DNA of 21,552 nucleotides, taken from JAABRE01 sp964413275. GTDB taxonomy: Bacteria > Cyanobacteriota > Cyanobacteriia > Cyanobacteriales > JAABRE01. Positions 15,833 to 21,552 of the stretch are shown here, piece after piece. Each line of letters begins with the position of its first letter. Positions within the stretch are counted from its first letter, which is position 1. Location of the stretch: contig CAYPSO010000078.1 of NCBI GenBank assembly GCA_964413275.1, forward strand, positions 1-21,552. Direction: 5' to 3'. The position numbers were made by a program, and so were the translations under genes. The notes under the pieces are model-generated. The model was not told the origin of the DNA. It worked only from the letters and a program-made list of their open reading frames with translations, and searched no databases.

Positions 15833-15860
15833 TTGCCAAACCATAACTTCCTCATATATT
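15833..15860 (+). promoter_or_regulatory. Promoter of the P-loop/CobW_C-phosphoesterase operon
   Basis: TTGCCA (15833-15838), a 16-base spacer and TATATT (15855-15860) form a reasonable sigma70 promoter. The predicted start falls inside the adjoining Zur/Fur-type operator, a layout that would give repression by metal. Confidence 0.6.
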
Positions 15861-15865
15861 ACAAT

Positions 15866-15885
15866 AATAATGATAATCATTGTCA
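15866..15885 (+). promoter_or_regulatory. Zur/Fur-type operator upstream of the P-loop/CobW_C gene
   Basis: AATAATGATAATCATTGTC matches the classical 19-base Fur box GATAATGATAATCATTATC at 17 of 19 positions. The inner TGATAAT-C-ATTGTCA differs from the cyanobacterial Zur-type palindrome TGATAATNATTATCA by one base. It lies 18 bases before the start codon and just after the -10. Zur is favoured because the gene it controls has a CobW_C (COG0523-like) domain; Fur cannot be excluded. Confidence 0.8.
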
Positions 15886-15903
15886 AAAAAATAACTATCT
15901 AAA

Positions 15904-16653
15904 ATGCTTATTGCCATAGCTGGAAAATCTGGATCGGGAAAAACCCACTGGATTAAGGAAAAAATCGCTCAAAACAGGAAAAATGTGGTGTATTTTAGTC
16001 CTCAGACAGAATCTTTTCCTCTAGATACGATTTACTTAAAAAGTAAATTTAGGGATATTTCTGTATTATTAGAGGGAAATATAGAACAATTGCGAGATTT
16101 AAGCCAGAAAAACACAGTTTATCTAGAAATTCCTTGGTATTTGGACTCAGAAGCTATTACTCCCCTATTACAACAAATGAATGCTTATTTAGTGGCCATT
16201 GTGAATAATTCTGAAGAGAAAAATCACTGGTCGGGATATGACATAGTTATTAATGAAAGTAATCAGAAAGAAACGAATAAAACAGGAGCTATTCAGATTC
16301 AAAGAGCAGTATTAACCGGAGAAGTTCTAGATTATGCCAGTTTAGAAATATTTTGGCTCGAATTAATTCAAGGAGCTTATGGGGATGCGATTAGGGTTAA
16401 GGGAATGTTTGATATTATTGATGGTCAATGTATTTATGGAGAATTTAGCCCAGAATTTAATCAAAAAGACTTTTTTCCCTTAAATTTCCCCTTAAATTTA
16501 GACGGGAGACCGAATCGCTTTAGTGGACTCGAAATTGTGGGCTATAACTTAGATAAGGAGGCGATCGCAGATACCCTGGGTGATTTTTGTTTGTCAGATG
16601 AGTTAGTTACCTACTACCAAAATCAAGTTAAAGAAACATTAAAAAGGGATTGA
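15904..16653 (+). CDS. P-loop protein with CobW_C domain (degenerate COG0523-like)
   Basis: A 249-residue protein. A P-loop GKSGSGKTHWIKEKI (7-21) opens a short nucleotide-binding half. Its hydrophobic strands (VYLEIPW 72-78, YLVAIV 95-100, YDIVINES 112-119) lack the NKxD guanine motif and the CxCC metal motif of ordinary COG0523/CobW metallochaperones. The second half (about 131-245) fits a CobW_C domain: QRAVLTGEVLDYASLEIFWL, YGDAIRVKGMFDIIDG and LDGRPNRFSGLEIVGY. It is about 70-100 residues shorter than typical COG0523 proteins. The strong operator upstream suggests a role under metal (likely zinc) limitation. The ATG has no clear Shine-Dalgarno. Two phosphoesterase-like genes follow with 5- and 34-base gaps, so this is an operon. 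Confidence 0.75.
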   Translation: MLIAIAGKSGSGKTHWIKEKIAQNRKNVVYFSPQTESFPLDTIYLKSKFRDISVLLEGNIEQLRDLSQKNTVYLEIPWYLDSEAITPLLQQMNAYLVAIVNNSEEKNHWSGYDIVINESNQKETNKTGAIQIQRAVLTGEVLDYASLEIFWLELIQGAYGDAIRVKGMFDIIDGQCIYGEFSPEFNQKDFFPLNFPLNLDGRPNRFSGLEIVGYNLDKEAIADTLGDFCLSDELVTYYQNQVKETLKRD

Positions 16654-16658
16654 AAAGA

Positions 16659-17459
16659 ATGAAAATAGCCGTTTTATCTTGTATTCATGGCAATATGTCC
16701 GCTTTAAAATCAGTTTTAGCAGATATTGACTCTTATTCCTGCGATAAAATCTACTGTTTAGGAGACTTAGTGGGATATGGTCCCTATCCTAATGAAGTGG
16801 TAGAAACCATTAGAAAACTCAATATTCCTACTGTTCAAGGGTGTTGGGATGAGGATATTATCGAAGGATTAAACGCCTGTGAATGTAGTTATCCGTCCCT
16901 TTTAGCTGAAAAAAGGGGGAAAAAGGCTCATGAGTGGACAAATGAGCAGATAACTCCCGAAAATCGTCAATTCATGGCACAATTACCCCATACCATTAAG
17001 ATAAATAACCTCTGTTTTGTTCATGGTAGTCCTCAAAGTAACCATGAGTATTTATTACCAGAAATGAATGCTTTTACAGCGTTAGAAAGGGTCTTAGCCG
17101 TAGATGCTGACGTTTTATTCTGTGGTCATACCCATGTCCCCTATATTCGCAATCTAGATTCAGGCAACCTACAAGTTAAATTGTGTCAAGAAGAGACTCT
17201 GAGTTTTACGACCCCAGTGAAACGAATTATCAATGTTGGTTCTGTGGGTGAACCCCGTCATGGAAGACCAAATGCAACCTATGTTATTTATAACACTGAT
17301 ACAGAGAGAGTTATTTTGCGAGAGGTTGAGTATGACTACGAAAAAACCTGTCAAGGGATTATTAATGCTGGTTTACCGCAGATTTTCTCTTGGAGATTAG
17401 CAAATGGGTTGGAATACGCTGAAAAAGCCGATGATCCTACCCATATTTGTGAACGTTAG
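16659..17459 (+). CDS. Metallophosphoesterase with Cys replacing conserved metal ligands
   Basis: A 266-residue calcineurin-like (YfcE/MJ0936-type) phosphoesterase. From ATG 16659, chosen over TTG 16650 because AAGGGA is well placed and MKIAVLS is the usual start, the ordered motifs are: SCIHGN (7-12; family form SDIHGN), so the first Asp ligand is Cys8 while His10 stays; GDLVGYGP (35-42) with Asp36; GCWDE (61-65), where the GNHD/E Asn is Cys62 and His is Trp63; FVHGSP with His122; and CGHTHVP (155-161) with His157 and His159. Fold and most ligands are kept but two hard ligands have become thiols. This could alter the metal used, for example Zn or Fe(II). It overlaps nothing, sits 5 bases after the P-loop/CobW_C gene and shares its operator. 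Confidence 0.85.
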   Translation: MKIAVLSCIHGNMSALKSVLADIDSYSCDKIYCLGDLVGYGPYPNEVVETIRKLNIPTVQGCWDEDIIEGLNACECSYPSLLAEKRGKKAHEWTNEQITPENRQFMAQLPHTIKINNLCFVHGSPQSNHEYLLPEMNAFTALERVLAVDADVLFCGHTHVPYIRNLDSGNLQVKLCQEETLSFTTPVKRIINVGSVGEPRHGRPNATYVIYNTDTERVILREVEYDYEKTCQGIINAGLPQIFSWRLANGLEYAEKADDPTHICER

Positions 17460-17493
17460 TAGTTAATTTTTGTCAAGGGGACAAATCCTAATT

Positions 17494-18189
17494 ATGTGGG
17501 CAATTTTAAGCGGTATTGAGGGAAATTTAACGGCTTTTGAAGCTGTATTGAGAGATATTGAGCATTTGTCTGTAAATGTTGATAGTTTATATATTTTAGG
17601 GGATTGTGTCGGTCTTCATCCCGAAACCGCGAAGTTAATCGATCGCCTCCGCCAACCAGACAATGAATTAAAACCTCAAATTTGTCGGGGTTGGTGGGAA
17701 GAACAATGTCTTATTTTACATGGTTTGAGTGGTAATGGTGAACCCACTGACTTGATTGAAAAATACGGGGTTCAGGCCGCTAAACAACTTTGGGACAATG
17801 TTGACCGTGAAACAGTTGCATGGATGCGTAATCTTACTTTTGGTTTTGTGGAACTTGATTGTTTACTAATCCATGGTAGTAGTGTTGATGTGGGTGAGGA
17901 GTTAACCCCGAAAACCTCTCCTTGGGTCATTTTGGACAGGTTACAACGCATGGATGTTAATAACCTTTTCTGCGGGCGATCGGGGCAAACTTTTGAATAT
18001 GAAGTACAACAAGCGTCTTTGAATAGCACTGTCACTACCCTAGACATTCGTCAACCTACCCAAACCATTACCACTCGTCAAAAAAAGGCGATCGGGGTAG
18101 GAAGCGTGGGCAAAATCCCCCAAAAAGCAGTTTATACCCTTTATAATCCCTTAAATAATCAAGTTAAGTTTAAAACTGTTTATTATTAA
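17494..18189 (+). CDS. Metallophosphoesterase-fold pseudoenzyme, paralogue of the preceding gene
   Basis: A 231-residue protein with the same motif order as its neighbour but with ligands lost. SGIEGN (6-11) stands for SDIHGN, so Asp is Gly and His is Glu. GDCVGLHP keeps Asp37. CRGWWEE stands for the GNHD/E block. LIHGSS keeps one His, and CGRSGQ stands for CGHTHxP, losing both His residues. It closes with IGVGSVGK, the family's NVGSVG strand. A binuclear metal site therefore seems impossible, and a scaffold, partner or sensor role is likely (inference). The start is ATG 17494 with AAGGGG upstream; a TTG at 17470 is in frame but unlikely. It is the last gene of the operon, 34 bases after the Cys-variant enzyme, and ends at a strong hairpin. 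Confidence 0.8.
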   Translation: MWAILSGIEGNLTAFEAVLRDIEHLSVNVDSLYILGDCVGLHPETAKLIDRLRQPDNELKPQICRGWWEEQCLILHGLSGNGEPTDLIEKYGVQAAKQLWDNVDRETVAWMRNLTFGFVELDCLLIHGSSVDVGEELTPKTSPWVILDRLQRMDVNNLFCGRSGQTFEYEVQQASLNSTVTTLDIRQPTQTITTRQKKAIGVGSVGKIPQKAVYTLYNPLNNQVKFKTVYY

Positions 18190-18199
18190 ACTAAAATGA

Positions 18200-18220
18200 G
18201 CAATAAATCAGATTTATTGC
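18200..18220. terminator. Two-way hairpin terminator between the phosphoesterase operon and the porin
   Basis: GCAATAAATC (18200-18209) and GATTTATTGC (18211-18220) form a perfect palindrome with a single central A. It lies in the 39-base gap between converging genes and should end both transcripts. Confidence 0.75.
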
Positions 18221-18228
18221 CCATCTCA

Positions 18229-20023
18229 CTAGAAAGTTAAGGTTAATCTGAGTGTACCGATTACCACATCAGGATTTCGGGAAGACTGATTAGGTGCAGT
18301 TAACCAAATAACACCAGGAGTCAAAGAAATATTATCTGTCACTTGATGACGATAAAATGCCTCAATGTGCCAAGGAATAGTATTTTCGGCAATTAGATCG
18401 GTATAATCGTCTCCTAGGTCAGACCCGAACCAATTACCTCCAGTGCGAAAAGGTTCGGGAACTTTCGCTTTGGTTGCGTAGGGAGATGCTCCCACTACAA
18501 TACCTCCTAAATTACCTTCTTTAAACAAGTCTGGAAATGCTAAAAATTCCGTAAGTTAAAATATCCGCTTTACTACTACTATAATCACCCAAGCCAAAGG
18601 CTGTGTCTGTACCTCCTGAAGTGTTAACCTGATTATAGGCAAACCAACCATTTACAGCAAACTTGGGATTTAATTTCCATAAAGTTTGGAAACCATAGGC
18701 ATTAACGGAAGCGGATTGAGTTGGAACTACGGGGAAATTAGCTAAAGTTGTCCCTTGATCATTAAAAAAAATCGGTAAGCTATTAAATGGACTTTCTACG
18801 GGATGATAACTATGGCTATAGGTTAAACCAAAGGCAAATTTATCACTTGGTTTAACAGTTAATTGGGCTAAAGTTGAATATCTACCGTCAAATAATCCCC
18901 CAGCAAAGGGGTTAGTTATTCCTGATTCACTAGGATTATTGGCATAAGTGGCTAAGTAACCAGCACTAAGGCTAATATTATCGTTAAAGTGGTGGGTTAG
19001 TCCTATACCTGCTCCTGAAAAGTTATAAATTGCACTACGTTGTCCGAATACAGAAAGTGAACCTGTACCTCCATTATCGTCATCCCAACTGCTAAAGGTG
19101 GTTGGTACATAGTCGTGATGTTCTCCTCCTGTACCCATGATGACTATTTGCGATCGCTTTCCAATGGGAAATTGATAACTTAATTCGGTTAATCCCACTG
19201 AGTTATCACTAGCTAAATCACCAATATCGTTAAAGGTTTGTTGACCTTCGGAGGAGAAAGCTAAACCTCCTTGATAACCTCGCAGTGGATTTGGTCCATA
19301 GACAAATCCTCCGGGACGATTCGGATGGGGAAAGTTACCACTGGTGAGGCGAATTTTTAATCGATCCTGACCAGTAAAGCTGCTGAGAAAATCCAAACGA
19401 ACTCGGTTGGCGAAAACAGTTTGTTGACTGGGGGTTTCGACATCAATACTTCCTGTGGGACTAAAAATAGCGGGAAATGTTGAGGTTGTACTGTCTCCTG
19501 TTAAAACATCTGTTAAAGCAAAAATAACTTCCCCTTGTAATTTGGTGGTGGTGGAAAATTGATTTTCCTCTAAAATAGCGGTTTTAGTTTCTAGGGTCTC
19601 GATCCGTTTTTCTATAGCAGTAAGTTCTGTTTTAAATTCTGCTGATAATCTTTGTAAAATTGCTAAATCATCTTCACTTACAGAGGTTGAGCGATTTTCT
19701 GTACTATTACTTTCGTTGATTAAACGCTGAATTTGTTGTAAACAACTATTTAACCCGGCCGCAAATTCATAACGAGTTAGAGGACGTGAACCCCCAAAGG
19801 TGCGATCTGGATAACCAGAAATACACCCATAACGTTCTACTAAATTTTGTAATGCACTAAAAGCCCAATCTCCCGGAGACACATCCCGTAATTGCGATAG
19901 GGAGTTGACTTGTTCTTGGTAATCCTCTTGGGCGATCGGCGAAGCCATCACTCCCGCGATCGCCCCATTTCCTAACCACAGAAACGATAATCCTAAAATT
20001 ACCTTGATTCCACGATTCCACAT
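18229..20023 (-). pseudogene. SLH-OprB 'iron uptake' porin, frameshifted in a homopolymer
   Basis: A cyanobacterial outer-membrane porin of about 597 residues if one base is removed. The start is ATG 20023 (after GAGGAGA); a GTG at 20035 is in frame but overlaps that site. The order is a signal peptide (WNRGIKVILGLSFLWLGNG...), a peptidoglycan-binding SLH domain (RDVSPGDWAFSALQNLVERY, GYPDRTFGGSRPLTRYEFA), a coiled coil (LQRLSAEFKTELTAIEKRIE, LETKTAILEENQ) and an OprB beta-barrel. The frame breaks at a five-base A run (18542-18546, T run in the mRNA). The upstream frame ends ...TYGIFSISRLV-stop at 18521. The next frame resumes AFPDLFKEGNLGGIVVGA and runs to 18229 with the family's end (IGTLRLTLTF). 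Deleting one T restores TYGILAFPDLFKEG. This is a true mutation, a phase-variable site or a sequencing error. The promoter region carries a metal-type operator. Confidence 0.88.
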
Positions 20024-20039
20024 AAATCTCCTCACTAAT

Positions 20040-20058
20040 GATAATGATAATCGTTTTT
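20040..20058 (-). promoter_or_regulatory. Second, weaker Zur/Fur-type operator near the porin start
   Basis: GATAATGATAATCGTTTTT matches the Fur box consensus at 16 of 19 positions. It lies 16 bases upstream of the porin start codon, where binding would block transcription or initiation. The Zur-type palindrome here is imperfect (TGATAAT-C-GTTTTTA), so it is weaker than the copy at 20080-20096. Confidence 0.55.
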
Positions 20059-20059
20059 A

Positions 20060-20087
20060 TTGTGACATATTTTATGAGTATGATAAT
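20060..20087 (+). promoter_or_regulatory. Putative lanM-direction promoter
   Basis: TTGTGA (20060-20065), 16 bases, GATAAT (20082-20087). The -10 lies inside the perfect operator palindrome, so bound repressor would exclude polymerase. A GAGG site at 20103-20106 serves the ATG at 20114. Confidence 0.4.
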
Positions 20088-20096
20088 CATTATCAT
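20080..20096. promoter_or_regulatory. Perfect Zur-type operator in the porin/lanM divergent region
   Basis: ATGATAAT-C-ATTATCAT is a flawless 8-1-8 palindrome containing the cyanobacterial Zur-type core TGATAATNATTATCA. As a Fur box (20076-20094) it matches 17 of 19. It is 18 bases before the lanM start and 57 before the porin start, so it can serve both. Confidence 0.8.
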
Positions 20097-20113
20097 AAAA
20101 AAGAGGAAAACCA

Positions 20114-21523
20114 ATGATGAAATCTGCTCAGTGGTATAAGGGACTTCCCTTACAGGAAAGACTAACCTTTTTAGAAAGAATCAGTGCGATAGATACGGAC
20201 TTAGCCGATCGCCAACGCTTGAGTTGGCGATCGCAAAAACCCTTGACAAATAGCGCTTATTATAATGCTAAATTGTCAGAGGAAAAGTTAACCGAAACAA
20301 AATTTATCAGCATATTAGGTGAATCGGATCGATCTTTAGCAGAACGTTGTCCTCAGCCAAATTGGTTAAAGAAACTAATTAAATCCTTTGCTATTGAGGA
20401 GATTTCCAATGTCAAGATTGCACCTGTGGAAAATTTAACCGACGATCTCCTCAATTTAGGATTTCTGAATTTAGTGAAACCGTTATTAAGTCAAGCGATC
20501 GCCGATTTAAAAATAGGAATTGAAAAATTAGGTGATCGGACCCCATTTACTAAGGAAAAAATCAAAGGAATTTTATTGGCCAAAGTTCCGGAACAGTTGT
20601 TAGGGATACTAAGTCAAACGATGGTCTTAGAATTGAATGTAGCAAGATTAGAAGGAAAATTATTAGGGGAAACTGCGAGGGAGCGTTTAATAGATTTTCT
20701 ACACAAATTAGAGAAAAAACAGTATTCCCTAGAGATACTTAAAGAATATCCAGTATTAGCGCGACAAGTGGTAATCTATCTGGAACAATGGGTAGAAGTA
20801 AGTTTAGAATTTTTAGAGCGTCTTTGTCAGGATTGGGAACTAATTTGTGATCGCTTTAGCTGTGATTTTCCCCCCGGTGTGTTATTAAAGGCAATAGGGA
20901 ACAGGCAACAGGCAACAGTAAAGGCATTGGACGGGGATTTCATTCAACCCCGCCCAAGGCAATCGCCCCAAGGGGGCGGGGCTTCTGACCCTTTGGTTGG
21001 TCGAGAAAACAGACAACAATTTCCCCATCTCACCAAAAATCTTTACTGTTGCCCGTTCCCTGTTCCCTGTTCCCTCGACCGAAGGTCGGTGAATAAGGAA
21101 CGGATCAAATGCAAGTAGAGCGAAAATTTGCTACTCTCAACGAAAGTAAAAATCTTCCTTATTTACAGGGAAAAGAAGTAGAGGTTTGGACTTATCAAGA
21201 GAGTATTGAAAAAGGATTTATTGAAACTTATCGCTTATTACTCAAAAATCGAGATTTATTCCTAAAACTTTGGCTACCTAAATTTGACAATGACGAAATT
21301 AGGGTAGTTTTGCGAGATACCAGGTTATATGGATTAACAAGAGAGTTTTCACCCAGATGTTTTAAGAAATGCACTTGATCGCGATCGCCTTTTCGATCGC
21401 CTTTGGATTGATGTTCCCAATCACCCCAGTTTAGAGAATGTGATTCCCTTGGAAAAAAAAGCCCTTTGGCAAGGAGATGTACCTTTCTTTTATACTCATA
21501 CCAATTTGCGTTCTAAAAAGTAA
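20114..21523 (+). pseudogene. lanM: Decayed class II lanthipeptide synthetase (LanM)
   Basis: Intact LanM dehydrates Ser/Thr in a precursor peptide and then cyclises with Cys. Here three pieces remain. (a) Residues 1-262 from ATG 20114: QWYKGLPLQERLTFL, RLSWRSQKP, FISILGES, then VPEQLLGILSQTMVLELNVARLEG, EYPVLARQVVIYLEQWV and LEFLERLCQDWE, the LanM dehydratase N-terminus. (b) A repeat insertion (20897-21074). (c) In another frame from about 21109, NLPYLQGKEVEVWTYQESIEKGF and YRLLLKNRDLFL. Then a shift at AGAGAG (21340-21345), where two bases seem lost. The original frame resumes HPDVLRNALDRDRLFDRLWID, NHPSLENVIPLEKKALWQGD to TAA 21521-21523. About 250 residues of catalytic core are deleted and the LanC-like cyclase is absent. 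No precursor peptide gene was seen. Confidence 0.82.
20897..21074. repeat. Inverted-repeat element with heptamer ends inserted in lanM
   Basis: The left end has three tandem 7-mers (GGGAACA, GGCAACA, GGCAACA) then GTAAA (20897-20922). The right end has TTTAC then TGTTGCC, CGTTCCC, TGTTCCC, TGTTCCC (21043-21074), the inverted counterpart. The middle is GC-rich with CCCCGCCC/GGGCGGGG arms (about 20949-20980) and a GGTCGAG whose complement CTCGACC adjoins the right end. No ORF of its own is recognised. It is a non-autonomous mobile or repeat element of about 180 bases, unlike the surrounding AT-rich gene. Confidence 0.65.
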
Positions 21524-21552
21524 TTCTGAAATGAGGAAAATAAGTCATAGAA
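21524..21552 (+). other. Window end after the lanM relic
   Basis: Only 29 AT-rich bases follow the stop. Whether the LanC-like cyclase half survives beyond the window cannot be seen. Confidence 0.6.

Larger units (their letters stand above)
15444..15903. other. 460-base gene-free region with repeat debris and a metal-regulated promoter
   Basis: Holds the second GGCGTTGCT-AATTG copy (15529-15542), a CCCTAT/ATAGGG hairpin (15596-15612), clustered GGGTAGG/CCCTACC words around a HIP1 site (15610-15667), and a locally GC-rich patch (about 15680-15750) with no open frame of interest. The last 75 bases carry the promoter and operator of the P-loop/CobW_C gene. It looks like repeat debris; no RNA gene was recognised. 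Confidence 0.6.

Noticed and set aside
17169..18047. Minus-strand frames inside the phosphoesterase genes
   Set aside because: They are antisense shadows of motif-bearing plus-strand genes.
18229..18528. Separate 99-residue gene
   Set aside because: It is the C-terminal barrel of the porin in the shifted frame; the internal ATG has no ribosome site and family homology is continuous across the T run.
19857..20114. 85-residue minus-strand frame over the porin start
   Set aside because: The low-complexity start arises from translating the operator region; it overlaps the porin's signal peptide in another frame.
20897..21074. CRISPR-like array from the repeated 7-mers
   Set aside because: The repeats are 7 bases long, contiguous, without spacers, and inverted at the two ends.
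21109..21378. Independent 89-residue gene
   Set aside because: Its sequence aligns with the middle of LanM and it ends by a frameshift, so it is treated as part of the lanM relic.

Overview
The window is cyanobacterial. It is AT-rich chromosome carrying many copies of the HIP1 octamer GCGATCGC (for example near 1323, 3050, 3142, 5169, 13181, 15649, 16560, 19151, 19957, 20227, 20496 and 21381). It also encodes cyanobacterium-type proteins: a GlgA2-like glycogen synthase, an SLH-OprB 'iron uptake' porin and a LanM-like enzyme. The base composition and gene types would fit a Geminocystis/Cyanobacterium-like unicellular lineage, but that placement is inference. No rRNA, tRNA or CRISPR array was seen.

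Layout. (1) 1-660 is a gene graveyard: an internally deleted TnpB (IS200/IS605-type) fragment fused in frame to the end of an NB-ARC/STAND ATPase, which is itself cut by an amber codon. (2) 705-5663 holds glycogen metabolism: glgP (minus) and glgA (plus), separated by a probably foreign SAM methyltransferase. (3) 5683-8522 holds a palindromic MITE-like repeat, an MscS channel fused to a DEP domain, an FHA membrane protein and an overlooked 37-residue membrane peptide gene with a perfect Shine-Dalgarno. (4) 8766-11385 holds ilvC and an LCP (LytR-CpsA-Psr) cell-envelope protein. (5) 11431-15443 is a six-gene minus-strand series: exported thioredoxin-like protein, CcdA thiol transporter, cytosolic thioredoxin, ECF sigma factor, RskA-type anti-sigma and a cysteine-dioxygenase-like cupin. 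It reads as a thiol-redox module next to its own sigma/anti-sigma pair. (6) 15830-20113 is a metal-responsive locus with Zur/Fur-type operators: a P-loop/CobW_C protein, two tandem metallophosphoesterase-like proteins (one with Cys in place of metal ligands, one that has lost nearly all of them) and a frameshifted SLH-OprB porin. (7) 20114-21523 is a decayed class II lanthipeptide synthetase (lanM) with an inserted repeat, a large internal deletion and a 2-base frameshift. It is transcribed divergently from the porin across a shared region with two operators.

The most interesting parts are the Zur/Fur-box locus with its Cys-substituted phosphoesterase and pseudoenzyme partner, the thiol-relay/ECF sigma/thiol dioxygenase array, the new small membrane protein gene, and the lanM relic under a perfect metal-regulator palindrome. 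All functional statements rest on motif recognition by eye; no database search was run.
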